From assembly GCA_002403375.1 (NCBI GenBank), contig DHHQ01000003.1, positions 1 to 46,317 on the forward strand: 46,317 bases of DNA, read 5' to 3'. Below are positions 8,027-16,889 of the stretch, piece by piece. The position numbers and the translations under genes are program-made. The notes below the pieces were generated by a model that was not told the DNA's origin, ran no database searches, and saw only the letters and a program-made list of their open reading frames with translations. Origin of the DNA: Thiobacillus denitrificans. GTDB lineage: Bacteria > Pseudomonadota > Gammaproteobacteria > Burkholderiales > Thiobacillaceae. Every line of letters starts with the position of its first letter. Within the stretch, counting starts at the first letter, position 1.

Positions 8027-11000
8027 TCAGGGGCGGCCGGTGCGGCCGCGCAGGAAGGCCTCGAAATCGGCCGGCGCGAGCGGCCGGCTGAACAGGTAGC
8101 CCTGCACCTCCTGGCAGCCCTCCTGGCTCAGGAAGGCGAGCTGCTCGGCGCTTTCCACGCCCTCGGCGATGATGCCGAGGCGCAGGCTGCGCGCGAGCTG
8201 GATCACCGCGCGAACGATCGCGGCGTTGTCGGGATCGCTGCCGATGTCGCGCACGAAGGAGCGGTCGATCTTGAGGCGGTCGACGGCGAAGCGCTTGAGG
8301 TAGCTGAGCGACGAATAGCCGGTGCCGAAGTCGTCGATCGACAGCCGCACGCCCAGCGCTTTCAGGCCACGCACCATCTCCAGGTTGTGCTCGACGTCCT
8401 GCAGCAGGATCGACTCGGTCAGCTCGAGTTCCAGCAGGTGCGGCGGCAGGCCGCTCTCGCCGAGCGCCTCGGCGACCGTATCGACCAGGCTCGCGCGGCG
8501 GAACTGCAGCGCCGACAGGTTGACCGACATGATCAGTTCGGGCCAGCCTGCGCTGCGCCAGCCCTGTGCCTGGCGGCAGGCCTCGCGCAGCACCCACGCG
8601 CCGATCGGCACGATGAGGCCGCAGTCCTCCGCCACCGGAATGAAGCGGGCCGGCTCGACGTCGCCCAGCGTCGCGTTGTGCCAGCGCAGCAGGGCCTCGA
8701 CGCCGGCGACCCGGCCAGTGCCGATCTCGAGCTGCGGCTGGTAGTCGAGGCGCAGCTCGGAAAGCTGCAGCGCCTGGTGCAGGCGGTTCTGCAGCAGCAG
8801 GTGTTCGCGCGCCTGGCGGTTCATCTGGTCGTTGAAGAAGCGCCAGGTGTTGCGGCCGGCGTCCTTGGCGTTGTACATCGCGACGTCGGCCTTCTGCAGC
8901 AGGCTGTCGAAATCTTCGCCGTCCTCGGGATACATGGCGATGCCGATGCTGCACGAGGTGCTGAGCACGTGGCCCCTGATCTCGGTGGGCTCGGCGATGC
9001 GCGCGAGGATTTCGCCGGCGATGCGCTCGACCGCTTCCGGGTCGGGAATTTCGTTCAGCAGCAGGATGAACTCGTCGCCACCCTGCCGGCTGATGGTGTC
9101 GGTCTCGCGCGTGCAGTGGCCGAGGCGCGCCACCACCTCGAGCAGCAGCTGGTCGCCGGCGGCGTGCCCGAGCGTGTCGTTGACCCGCTTGAACTTGTCG
9201 AGGTCGAGGAACAGCAGCGCGACCCGGTTGTGCGAGCGCTCCGCCATCGCCAGCGCGTGCTCGAAGCGGTCGCGCAGCAGGACGCGGTTGGGCAGCCCGG
9301 TCAGGGCGTCGTGGTGGGCCAGGTATTCGATGTGTTCTTCGGCCGCCCGGCGCTCGGTGATGTCGCGGTCGATCCCCTGGAAGCCGATCAGCTGGCCGGC
9401 CTCGTCGAACAGCGGCGAAGCGCTCGACTCGAGCACGCGATAGCCGCCGTCGTGGTGAAGCCAGCGCAGGCTGACTCCCTGCCAGCCCGACTGCGTCGCT
9501 ACCGCATGGTTGAAGGTTTCCCGGTAACGTGGCAGGTCGTCGGGGTGGACCAGGCGGCCGGGATCGAGCGCGAGGAACGCCTCCTGCGAGTAGCCCAGGG
9601 CTTGCGCGCCCCGGGCGTTGCTGAAGACGTGCCGCCCTTCGGTGTCGATCGACCAGATCCAGTCGGCGGAGTGCTCCGCCATCGCGCGGAAGCGCGCCTC
9701 GCTCTCGCGCAGCGCGATCTCGGCGCGCTTGCGCTCGGTGATGTCCTGGCACGCGCCGTACAGGCAAATCTCGCCGTGCTGCGTCTCCAGCGCCCGGGTG
9801 AAGGCGCGGATATAACGCGTCGAATCGTCGCGGGCGACGACGCGCAGCTCGCATTCGCTGTGCTGCCCGGGCGCGAGCTGCGCGATCTCTCGGTCGAACA
9901 CCGCGCGGTCGTCGGGATGCACGTAGCAGCGCCAGCAGCCGCGCTCGACGATTTCCTCGACCGGGTAGCCGAACACCCGGTCCGCCGAGGCGGTCGCCCA
10001 TTCGACGACCAGCGCGCCTTCCGCGGTTTTCGAGCAGGCGTACAGAAGATCGGTGGCCACGCTCGAAATCAGCCGCAGGCGCTCCTCGCTCTGGCGCAGG
10101 GCGGTTTCGGCCGCCCGGCGGTCGATCGCCATGCCGAGGTCGGCGGCCAGCTTTTCCAGCAGCAACACCTTGCCCGGGTTGAAGGCATCGACCTCCTCGC
10201 TGTAGACATTGAGCGCGCCGATGACCCGGCCGTGCGCGCGCAGCGGGGTCGCGGCCGACGAGCGGATGCCCTGGGCGCGCGCCTGCTCACGCCACGGCGC
10301 GAAGCGTATGTTGGTCTCGGTGTCGTTGTTGATGACCGTTCTGCCCTCGCGGATCGCCGCGCCGGTCGGTCCCCGACCGCGCGGCGAGTCGTCGCAGCGG
10401 ATCTCCGTCTGCGCGAGGTAGCCCTCGGCGAAACCGGCTTGCGCGACCGGCCGCACCGTCGCGCCGTCGTCGGCGACGAGACCGATCCACGCCATGCGGA
10501 ACAGGCTTTCCTGCACCAGTTCCTGGCAGATGCGCGTCATCAGCTCCGGCTCGGGCAGGTCGGCGAGCAGCATCTCGTTCACCGCCGCGATCGTCTGCAG
10601 CAGGAGGTTGCGCTGGCGCATGCGCAGTTCGCCGCGCTTGTGCCAGGTCACCTCGTGCAGGCTGCCGAGCATGCGCAGCGGCCGGCCGTCGGCGTCGCGC
10701 TCGACGACTTCGCCGCGGTTCTGCACCCAGGTCAGGCTGCCGTCCGCGTGGCGGATGCTGTGCTCGCACTCGAAGGCGGACTGGCCGGCATGGCAGCCCT
10801 CGACGCATCCCAGCACCCTCCCCCGCTCCTCGGTGCGCAGGCACGCCTGGGTATCGTCCCAGCTGTGCTCGAGGCGGCCGTCGTCGAGCCCCATCAGCCG
10901 CGCCCACTGCGCGTTGTGGCGGACCCGCCCGCTGGGCAGGTCCCAGTCCCACACGCCCTCGCCGATGACGTCGAGCGCGCGCGCCATGAAATCACCATTC

Positions 11001-11299
11001 GGCGGCGCAGGCTCGGCCTTGCGCGCCTTCCTGACCTCGACCGGGTCCTGGCCGTCGGCCAGCAGCGCCCTGGCAGCGCGGCGCCGCCTGCGCGCCTCGG
11101 CCAGCGTCACCTCGGGATAGACGCCCAGCGCCAGCGTCTTGCGCTTGCCGCCGAAGCGGTAATCGAGCCGCCAGTAGCGCGAGCCGTCCGGCCGCACCAG
11201 CAGGTACATGCCGCCGCCGTCCGCCAGCTTGAGCGGCTTGTCGGTGGGCCGGGCCTGGCGGATGCGGGCGTCGGTGAGCGGGGTGGCGAGGCGGGCCAT
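8027..11299 (-). CDS. Integrase-arm domain fused to PAS-GAF-PAS-PAS-GGDEF-EAL
   Basis: 1090 residues in one frame. Residues 6-93 match the N-terminal arm-type DNA-binding domain of P4/phage tyrosine integrases (DUF4102/PF13356: LTDARIRQ, LKLADGGGMYLLVRPDGS, GVYPEVTLAEAR). Then PAS about 105-222, GAF about 235-398, PAS about 405-525, PAS about 530-655, GGDEF domain 655-820 and EAL 835-1085. GGDEF (740-744) and its inhibitory site RETD (731-734) are intact, as are EALLRW (868-873), ELTES, SIDDFGTGYSS (987-997), KIDRSF and AEGVES, so both cyclase and phosphodiesterase could be active. No integrase catalytic domain is present. Met105 could be an internal start but has a poor ribosome site. Confidence 0.92.
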   Translation of the reverse strand: MARLATPLTDARIRQARPTDKPLKLADGGGMYLLVRPDGSRYWRLDYRFGGKRKTLALGVYPEVTLAEARRRRRAARALLADGQDPVEVRKARKAEPAPPNGDFMARALDVIGEGVWDWDLPSGRVRHNAQWARLMGLDDGRLEHSWDDTQACLRTEERGRVLGCVEGCHAGQSAFECEHSIRHADGSLTWVQNRGEVVERDADGRPLRMLGSLHEVTWHKRGELRMRQRNLLLQTIAAVNEMLLADLPEPELMTRICQELVQESLFRMAWIGLVADDGATVRPVAQAGFAEGYLAQTEIRCDDSPRGRGPTGAAIREGRTVINNDTETNIRFAPWREQARAQGIRSSAATPLRAHGRVIGALNVYSEEVDAFNPGKVLLLEKLAADLGMAIDRRAAETALRQSEERLRLISSVATDLLYACSKTAEGALVVEWATASADRVFGYPVEEIVERGCWRCYVHPDDRAVFDREIAQLAPGQHSECELRVVARDDSTRYIRAFTRALETQHGEICLYGACQDITERKRAEIALRESEARFRAMAEHSADWIWSIDTEGRHVFSNARGAQALGYSQEAFLALDPGRLVHPDDLPRYRETFNHAVATQSGWQGVSLRWLHHDGGYRVLESSASPLFDEAGQLIGFQGIDRDITERRAAEEHIEYLAHHDALTGLPNRVLLRDRFEHALAMAERSHNRVALLFLDLDKFKRVNDTLGHAAGDQLLLEVVARLGHCTRETDTISRQGGDEFILLLNEIPDPEAVERIAGEILARIAEPTEIRGHVLSTSCSIGIAMYPEDGEDFDSLLQKADVAMYNAKDAGRNTWRFFNDQMNRQAREHLLLQNRLHQALQLSELRLDYQPQLEIGTGRVAGVEALLRWHNATLGDVEPARFIPVAEDCGLIVPIGAWVLREACRQAQGWRSAGWPELIMSVNLSALQFRRASLVDTVAEALGESGLPPHLLELELTESILLQDVEHNLEMVRGLKALGVRLSIDDFGTGYSSLSYLKRFAVDRLKIDRSFVRDIGSDPDNAAIVRAVIQLARSLRLGIIAEGVESAEQLAFLSQEGCQEVQGYLFSRPLAPADFEAFLRGRTGRP

Positions 11300-11489
11300 G
11301 AAGACGGCGCGTGTTGTGTTCGGAGGGACGCGATGTTACCCGGAAAATGCCGTCATTCGTACCGCCATGCCACCCATTCCGGATAGTACGAACCGCCGCC
11401 CGATTCCTTGTCGCGGAAAGGGTCTATTCGTCAAAAAACCCGCCATGTGCTGCCTATACTGGGTTTCCCACCCCGACCAGGAGACCCCC

Positions 11490-12071
11490 ATGAGCAAGAT
11501 CGTGGACGAAGTGATGGCGGCCAACCAGGCCTACGCGGCCGCCTTCGGCGACAAGGGCAAGCTGCCGATGCCGCCGGGCCGGCGTTTCGCCATCCTCACC
11601 TGCATGGACGCCCGCCTCGACCCGGCGAAGTACGCCGGGCTGGCCGAGGGCGACGCGCACGTCATCCGCAACGCCGGCGGGCGCGCCAGCGACGACGCCA
11701 TCCGTTCGCTGGTGATCTCGTACAAGCTGCTCGGCACCCGCGAGTGGTTCGTCGTCCACCACACCGACTGCGGCATGCAGACCTTCACCGACGACGTGAT
11801 GCGCAGGCTGCTGCGCAGCAGCCTCAAGACCGCCAGCGTCGACGCCAGCGGCTGGCACGACCCGGGCGGCGGCGGCGGCTCGGCGGAAGGCGAGCACATC
11901 AGCTGGCTCACCATCCCCAACCTCGAGCAGAGCGTGACCGAGGACGTGCGGCGCATCCGCAACCACCCGCTGGTGCCCGGCGACATCCCGATCTACGGCT
12001 ACATCTACGACGTCAGGACGGGCAAGCTGACCGAGGTGCCGGAAGCCACCACGTCCGGCAAGCCTCGCTAG
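11490..12071 (+). CDS. Beta-class carbonic anhydrase
   Basis: 193-residue cytoplasmic zinc enzyme interconverting CO2 and bicarbonate. Zinc ligands and catalytic dyad are visible: C38-x-D40-x-R42 in ILTCMDARLD, and H91, C94 in VVHHTDCGMQTF. ATG 11490 is preceded by ACCAGGAGACC. The small size and the motif spacing match the short (clade D-like) beta carbonic anhydrases. It is single and divergent from the GGDEF-EAL gene. A tail of Gly residues near 125-130 is a loop insertion. Confidence 0.9.
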   Translation: MSKIVDEVMAANQAYAAAFGDKGKLPMPPGRRFAILTCMDARLDPAKYAGLAEGDAHVIRNAGGRASDDAIRSLVISYKLLGTREWFVVHHTDCGMQTFTDDVMRRLLRSSLKTASVDASGWHDPGGGGGSAEGEHISWLTIPNLEQSVTEDVRRIRNHPLVPGDIPIYGYIYDVRTGKLTEVPEATTSGKPR

Positions 12072-12526
12072 CGCGGGACCACGCGGGCGCTCTCGCCGCT
12101 GCCCTCGACGCGCACCGCCATGCCCTGGCGCAGGCGGTTGTCGACCGGCTGCGTAATCGTGACGCTGCCGCCGGTCTTCATGTTGACCGTCACCCGCTGC
12201 GCGTCCTGCTTCTTCAGCTTGCTCTCGGCATAGGTGCCGGCGAGGCCGCCGAGCACCGCGCCCGTCACCGTCGCGCCGGTGCCGTCGCCGATGCCGCGGC
12301 CGAGGATGCCGCCCGCGACCGCGCCGACGGCGGTGCCGACGCCGAGCTTGTACTGGTCGTCGACCTGGATGGTTTCGAGGGTGGCGATGGTGCCGTCGCG
12401 CTCGGCCTGGCTCGTCGCCGTGGTAGCGGTCTCGCCGTATTTCGTCCCGCCCAGGCTGCCCAGATCCGCGCAGCCCGCCGCAAGGGCCGCCGCCAATGCA
12501 AGCGGCAATGCAATCCCGTGATTCAT
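12068..12526 (-). CDS. Glycine-zipper outer-membrane lipoprotein, SlyB/Pcp-like
   Basis: 152 residues from ATG 12526, preceded by AGGAGTCGAGCC. A lipoprotein signal with lipobox LAAGC ends near residue 18. A glycine-zipper region (VGAVAGGILGRGIGDGTGATVTGAVLGGLAGTY) fits the 2TM glycine-zipper domain (PF05433), followed by a small beta domain with VTVNMKTGGSVTITQPV as in SlyB/Pcp. Likely an outer-membrane stability or stress lipoprotein. Its stop overlaps the last codons of the convergent carbonic anhydrase by four bases. Confidence 0.85.
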   Translation of the reverse strand: MNHGIALPLALAAALAAGCADLGSLGGTKYGETATTATSQAERDGTIATLETIQVDDQYKLGVGTAVGAVAGGILGRGIGDGTGATVTGAVLGGLAGTYAESKLKKQDAQRVTVNMKTGGSVTITQPVDNRLRQGMAVRVEGSGESARVVPR

Positions 12527-12663
12527 GGCTCGACTCCTCAGGAGGTTTCGGGGGCCCTCAGTATAGGAAACCGCACGCGCGATGCCGGCGCGTCGCGCAC
12601 CGGGGAAGATCGATTCGCGGCTTTCCAATAGAATGGCCCGCACACACGACACCCCACCCGCGC

Positions 12664-13761
12664 ATGAACGACCTCGCCCAACGTCTCGGCCTCGACTTCC
12701 TCGCCGCCTCCTGGCTGCCCCAGGTGCTCGCCGTCATCGCCGGCGTCATCGCCCTCAACGTCGGCGCCTACTACCTGCTCCACCAGATCGAGAAGCTTTC
12801 CGCCCGCACCTCGGCGATCTGGGACGACGCCCTGGTCAGGGCGACGCGCAAGCCGCTGACGCTGATCCTCTGGGTGCTCGGCGCAATGTTCGCCAGCCGC
12901 ATCATTTACGAGCATCTCGGCACCCCGGTTCCGGACTGGATCCGCCCGACGCGCGACACCGTCGTGATCGCGGCGCTCGCCTGGCTGCTGTGGCGCCTGT
13001 TCGGCAACGTCTCGCACAGCATCCTGCTGCGCAGCGCGGAAACCGGCAGGCCGGTCGACCGCACCACGGTCGAGGCGATGTCCAAGCTGGGCCGCATCAC
13101 CGCCGTGGTGCTGGGAGGACTGGTCATCCTGCAGAACCTGGGATTCAGCATCTCGGGCGTGCTCGCCTTCGGCGGCATCGGCGGGATCGCGGTGGGCTTC
13201 GCCGCCAAGGACATGCTGGCCAACTTCTTCGGCGGCCTCACCATCTACATGGACCGCCCGTTCGTCGTCGGCGAATGGATCCGCTCGCCCGACAAGGCCA
13301 TCGAGGGCACCGTCGAGTACATCGGCTGGCGCCACACCCGGGTGCGCGCGTTCAACAAGAATCCGATCTACGTGCCGAACGCGCTGTTCACGACCATCGT
13401 CGTCGAGAACCCCACGCGCATGACCAACCGCCGCATCAAGGAGACGATCGGCATCCGCTACGCCGACCTCGACAAGATGGCGCCGATCGTCGCCGACGTG
13501 AAGGCGATGCTGCAGGCGCACCCCGAGATCGACACCGGCGCCACGCTGATCGTCAACTTCAACCAGTTCGGCCCGTCTTCGCTCGACTTCTTCATCTACA
13601 CCTTCACCCGAACCGTCGACTGGGTGCACTACCACGAGGTGAAGCAGGACGTGCTGCTCAAGGTCGCCGGCATCATCCGCGCCCACGGCGCCGAGATCGC
13701 CTTCCCCACCCAGACGCTGCACATCGAGACGGCCGCCAGCGAGGAATCTCCTGCCGTCTAG
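12664..13761 (+). CDS. MscS-family mechanosensitive channel
   Basis: 365-residue inner-membrane channel. Four hydrophobic segments lie near residues 18-40, 65-85, 97-115 and 140-185; the last holds the Gly/Ala-rich pore helix VLAFGGIGGIAVGFAAKDMLANFFGG. The MscS beta domain follows (GEWIRSPDKAIEGTVEYIGWRHTRVR, then IYVPNALF). It is larger than E. coli MscS (286 residues) and nearer to the YnaI type with an extra helix. ATG 12664 is the first in frame with a coherent N-terminus; no strong ribosome site precedes it. It probably releases solutes under osmotic downshock. Confidence 0.9.
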   Translation: MNDLAQRLGLDFLAASWLPQVLAVIAGVIALNVGAYYLLHQIEKLSARTSAIWDDALVRATRKPLTLILWVLGAMFASRIIYEHLGTPVPDWIRPTRDTVVIAALAWLLWRLFGNVSHSILLRSAETGRPVDRTTVEAMSKLGRITAVVLGGLVILQNLGFSISGVLAFGGIGGIAVGFAAKDMLANFFGGLTIYMDRPFVVGEWIRSPDKAIEGTVEYIGWRHTRVRAFNKNPIYVPNALFTTIVVENPTRMTNRRIKETIGIRYADLDKMAPIVADVKAMLQAHPEIDTGATLIVNFNQFGPSSLDFFIYTFTRTVDWVHYHEVKQDVLLKVAGIIRAHGAEIAFPTQTLHIETAASEESPAV

Positions 13762-14077
13762 CCTCGCCTGCAGGAGGCGCGCGAAAACGGAGCCATTTGT
13801 CGGAAATTTCTGCGATCGGGCGCCACGCGCACCGCTGCAGCCCAGTGCTGGCGCGGACCTGCCCCGCGCGCCTTGCCACGACGGGGCTTGCCGCCCATAC
13901 TGTCGCGACGAATCGGTTGTTGGTCGGTCTCCTCCTGCCCTCGCGGGCATCCTGTCGGCTTACCTCCCAGGCACACCTGCCGCGTCCAAGGCGCGCGGGT
14001 CAGCCTCCAAAGCGATCTTTCGCACACCGCCCCGGCGCACGCTAGTCGCGCCTTCACCCATCATGAGGGATCAAACC
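13762..14077. other. Noncoding leader upstream of infA
   Basis: About 315 bases without a credible gene. Just after mscS there is a short hairpin (CGCCT-gcagg-AGGCG), too weak and without a T-tract to call a terminator. The rest probably contains the infA promoter and a 5' leader; no motif stood out. Confidence 0.35.
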
Positions 14078-14341
14078 ATGGCAAAAGAAGAACTCGTCGA
14101 AATGCAGGGCGTCGTCAACGAAGTGCTGCCGCAAACCCGCTTCCGCGTCACGCTCGACAACGGCATCGAAATCACCGCCTACGCGTCGGGCAAGATGCGC
14201 AAGCACCGCATCCGCATCCTCGCCGGCGACAAGGTCACCATCGAGATGTCGCCCTACGACCTCACCAAGGGCCGCATCAACTTCCGCCACAAGGAAGCCT
14301 ACGTGCAGCCGGCGCACGTCCCGGTCAGGCGCTACAACTAA
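14078..14341 (+). CDS. infA: Translation initiation factor IF-1, long paralogue
   Basis: 87-residue S1/OB-fold protein that binds the ribosomal A site during initiation. It starts MAKEELVEMQGVV and shows the core pattern FRVTLDNG, HRIRIL, GDKVTIEMSPYDLTKGRI, then a basic C-terminal extension (FRHKEAYVQPAHVPVRRYN) beyond the usual 72 residues. ATG 14078 is preceded by ATGAGGGATCAAACC. The gene is isolated rather than next to ribosomal protein genes, which fits the second infA copy known in many betaproteobacteria. Confidence 0.93.
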   Translation: MAKEELVEMQGVVNEVLPQTRFRVTLDNGIEITAYASGKMRKHRIRILAGDKVTIEMSPYDLTKGRINFRHKEAYVQPAHVPVRRYN

Positions 14342-14362
14342 ACTCCCCGCAGGGGCCGCGGG

Positions 14363-14857
14363 TCAGGAAATCCTGACCTCGGTCCCCACCTTCACCAGTT
14401 CGAACAGCTCCGCCACGTCCGCGTTCTTCATGCGAATGCAGCCGTGCGACGCCGGCGTGCCGAGCCTGTGCTCCTCGTTGGTGCCGTGGATGTAGATGTA
14501 GCGCGCATGGGAATCCACCGTGCCGCCCTGGTTCCGGCCGGGCTCCAGCCCTTCGAGCCAGAGGATGCGGGTGAGGATCCAGTCGCGCCCCGGGTGCTGG
14601 GCGTCGAGTTCCGGGGTCCAGATCTCGCCGGTCGGCTGGCGCGCCTGGAAGGCCGCGCCCAGCGGCGCGCCGGCACCGATCTTTTCTGTGATGCGATGGC
14701 GCCCGCGCGGTGTGCAGTGGCTACCGTTCTGCTCGCCGAGCCCGTTCGCCGCGGTCGACACCGGGTACTGGCGGACCAGCATGTCGCCGTCGGGAAACGG
14801 CTCCCACAGGTAGAGCTGCTGCAGGCGCGAATCCACCTCGATGAAGTACCCGCTCAT
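14363..14857 (-). CDS. L,D-transpeptidase, YkuD family
   Basis: 164 residues with the YkuD catalytic motif: H124 in IYIHGTNEEH and S137-H138-G139-C140-I-R in ASHGCIRMKNAD. Enzymes of this fold form or attach 3-3 peptidoglycan cross-links. No signal peptide is visible, and the mature-like sequence starts directly (MSGYFIEVDSRLQQLYLW), so export or site of action is unclear; small YkuD proteins of this type are common in betaproteobacteria. ATG 14857 overlaps the tadA stop as ATGA, with GGAGGCGGTGCA upstream, so translation is coupled to tadA. Confidence 0.88.
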   Translation of the reverse strand: MSGYFIEVDSRLQQLYLWEPFPDGDMLVRQYPVSTAANGLGEQNGSHCTPRGRHRITEKIGAGAPLGAAFQARQPTGEIWTPELDAQHPGRDWILTRILWLEGLEPGRNQGGTVDSHARYIYIHGTNEEHRLGTPASHGCIRMKNADVAELFELVKVGTEVRIS

Positions 14858-15354
14858 TGCACCGCCTCCCGCTTCTGCTGGCGGCGCGCCTCGAAGAAGC
14901 CCGAGATCATCGCCGCGCATTCGTCCGCCAGCACCCCGCCGGCGATCTCGCAATGGTAATTCAGCCGCGGCTCGGCGAACACGTCGATGATGCTGCCGTG
15001 CGCCCCCGTTTTGTATTCCTTCGCGCCGTACACCACCCGCTTCAGGCGCGCGTGCAGGATCGCCCCCGAGCACATCACGCACGGTTCCATCGTCACATAG
15101 AGCGTGCAGCCCACCAGCCGGTAGTTGCCGAGCCGCGCCGCCGCGTCGCGCAGCGCCATCACCTCGGCGTGCGCGGTCGGATCATGGCTGGAAATCGGCT
15201 GGTTGAACCCGCGCCCGACGATCTCGCCGTCGAGCACCACCACCGCGCCCACCGGCACCTCGCCCGCCTCCCAGCCCTGGCGGGCGAGTTCGAGCGCCTC
15301 GCGCATGTAGCGGGTGTCTTCGGCGTCCTGGAAGGTCGGGGCTGCGGCGGTCAT
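14854..15354 (-). CDS. tadA: tRNA(Arg) adenosine-34 deaminase TadA
   Basis: 166 residues. Deaminates the wobble adenosine of tRNA-Arg(ACG) to inosine. Zinc motif H62-A-E64 (TAHAEVMAL) and P-C92-V-M-C95 are intact. Start chosen at ATG 15354 because GAGGACCCCGC precedes it; the upstream in-frame ATG (15381) does not have this. The stop overlaps the start of the L,D-transpeptidase gene (ATGA). Confidence 0.93.
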   Translation of the reverse strand: MTAAAPTFQDAEDTRYMREALELARQGWEAGEVPVGAVVVLDGEIVGRGFNQPISSHDPTAHAEVMALRDAAARLGNYRLVGCTLYVTMEPCVMCSGAILHARLKRVVYGAKEYKTGAHGSIIDVFAEPRLNYHCEIAGGVLADECAAMISGFFEARRQQKREAVQ

Positions 15355-15405
15355 GCGGGGTCCTCGGGCAACAGTCCGCAAGTGTAATCGACGCCGCAGG
15401 CGCCG

Positions 15406-16350
15406 CTACAAGGCGCCGACGTGGGCCGCCATGCGCGCGCGCATCGCCGCGTCCGGCAGCCGCCCCGCGGCGGCGCCGACGTTCTCCCGCACATGGTCGA
15501 CCCGGCGCGTCGCCGGGATCGCGCAGGTCACCGCCGGGTGCGAGACGATGAACTTCAGCGCGACCTGCGCCCAGCTCGTGCAGTCGATTTCCGCCGCCCA
15601 CGACGGCAGCGACGTGCGCGCCAGCCGCCGCAGCAGCGCCCCGCCCTGGAACGGCCGGTTGACGATCACCGCGATGCCGCGCTCGCGCGCCAGCGGCAGC
15701 AGGCGCTGCTCGGCTTCGCGGTCGGCGAGGTTGTAGGTGAACTGCACGAAGTCGAGCGGCTGGCGCGCCATGATGCGTTCCATCTCGTCGTGGCGCCTCC
15801 CGTGCGAAGTGGTGATGCCGACATAGCGCAGCCGGCCCGCCGCCTTCATCTCGAAGAGCATCGGCAGGTGATCCTCCCACGCCAGCAGGTTGTGCACCTG
15901 CAAAAGGTCGAAGCGCGAAACGCCCCATCGCCGCGCCGACTGCTCGACCTGCGCGCGCCCCGTCGAGCCGAACGGCGTCCACACCTTGTCTGCCGAAAAC
16001 AGCCCGGCCGGGCGGCCGAGCTTGTCGAGGCCGTAGCCGATCACCTCCTGCGCCGTGCCGTACATCGGCGAGCTGTCGATCAGCCGCCCGCCCGCCGCGA
16101 AGAACGCGCGCATCACCTCGACGCTGGCATCGCGCGCGAGGGCGTCGCCGCCGACGTCGAAGGTGATCCAGCTGCCCAGCCCGACCCGCGGCAGCGCCTC
16201 GCCGCTCGAAGGAATGGCGCGCGTCGCCGGGCGCGGCTGCTGCGCCAGCCCAGCCGCCGGGCCGAGCAGCGGTGCCGCCGCGAGGGCGCCGAGCAGCCTG
16301 CGGCGCGTGCGGTTCGGAATACCCATCAGCAATCTTTCGTCAGTGTCCAT
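15406..16350 (-). CDS. Aldo/keto reductase with Tat-type leader
   Basis: 314 residues from ATG 16350; another possible start is 16326, and the N-terminus is unsure. The leader RTRRRLLGALAAAPLLGPAAGLAQQ looks like a twin-arginine signal, so the enzyme may be periplasmic. AKR landmarks: LIDSSPMYG (catalytic Asp and Tyr), ADKVW (Lys), LLQVHNLL (His), and the late CAIPATRRVDHV segment. The TIM-barrel length is normal. The substrate cannot be told. It faces away from the cassette array that begins just upstream of its start. Confidence 0.82.
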   Translation of the reverse strand: MDTDERLLMGIPNRTRRRLLGALAAAPLLGPAAGLAQQPRPATRAIPSSGEALPRVGLGSWITFDVGGDALARDASVEVMRAFFAAGGRLIDSSPMYGTAQEVIGYGLDKLGRPAGLFSADKVWTPFGSTGRAQVEQSARRWGVSRFDLLQVHNLLAWEDHLPMLFEMKAAGRLRYVGITTSHGRRHDEMERIMARQPLDFVQFTYNLADREAEQRLLPLARERGIAVIVNRPFQGGALLRRLARTSLPSWAAEIDCTSWAQVALKFIVSHPAVTCAIPATRRVDHVRENVGAAAGRLPDAAMRARMAAHVGAL

Positions 16351-16395
16351 CCGCCCCAGCATAGCCGAGGCCGCCGCTTCAAGGTGGCAGGGGCC

Positions 16396-16453
16396 AACCA
16401 ACGATTCAGGCCGGACGCGCTGGAGGGCGCCGACTAATATTCAAACGTTTGTT
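16396..16453 (+). repeat. Possible attC-like site at array edge
   Basis: AACCAAC (16396-16402) can pair with GTTTGTT (16447-16453) at six of seven positions, and G403 with C446. Between them lie the attC-like stretches TTCAGGCCGGACGCGC and GGCGCCGACTAATATTCAAACG around a small GCGC/GCGC stem. The 3' core departs from GTTRRRY, so this is a degenerate site or a remnant at the left edge of the cassette array. Confidence 0.4.
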
Positions 16454-16474
16454 GCTTTCATTAAGGAGACAAAC

Positions 16475-16888
16475 ATGCGGAAAATCACCGTTCAGACAAC
16501 GGTCAAGTCAGGCCTTGAAAAAGCATGGTCTGCCTGGACGACTCCAGAGGACATAAACCAGTGGAACGCGGCCAATGATGACTGGCACAACCCAAGAAGC
16601 ACAAACGATCTTCGGGTTGGTGGAGGTTTTTCATATCGCATGGAAGCCAGGGATGGCAGTATGGGTTTTGACTTTGAAGGGACGTACACCAAGATTGCTG
16701 ACGGCCAACTCATCGAGTATGTGCTGGGAGACGGACGCATGGTTTCGGTCACGTTTGAACGGGTAGATGGCGGCATCAGGGTCGCCGAAACGTTCGATGC
16801 CGAGGATTCGAATCCGGCGGACATGCAAAGGCAGGGTTGGCAATCCATCCTCGACCGTTTTTGCTCATATGTCGAAGCAAAGCGGTAA
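16475..16888 (+). CDS. Cassette ORF 1: SRPBCC/AHSA1-like protein
   Basis: 137 residues from ATG 16475 with TTAAGGAGACAAAC in front. The sequence follows the START/Bet v1-like SRPBCC fold of the AHSA1/YndB group: VQTTVKSGLEKAWSAWTTPEDINQW, GGGFSYRMEARDG, FDFEGTYTKI, VTFERVDGGIRVAETFD, and a C-terminal helix GWQSILDRFCSYVEAK. Such proteins bind small hydrophobic ligands; the ligand is unknown. Base composition and codon use are markedly less GC-rich than the flanks, and the stop is followed within a few bases by an attC-like fold, which suggests a captured gene cassette. Confidence 0.85.
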   Translation: MRKITVQTTVKSGLEKAWSAWTTPEDINQWNAANDDWHNPRSTNDLRVGGGFSYRMEARDGSMGFDFEGTYTKIADGQLIEYVLGDGRMVSVTFERVDGGIRVAETFDAEDSNPADMQRQGWQSILDRFCSYVEAKR

Positions 16889-16889
16889 T

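Noticed and set aside
11017..11299. Prophage or integrase gene remnant
   Set aside because: Only the arm-type domain is present and it is fused in frame to the sensor; no integrase catalytic domain, att site, tRNA or phage genes are nearby.
8387..11386. Long plus-strand reading frame of 999 codons
   Set aside because: Antisense to the GGDEF-EAL fusion gene, whose minus-strand translation has clear domains and motifs.
13762..13790. Rho-independent terminator after mscS
   Set aside because: The stem is only five base pairs and no T-tract follows.
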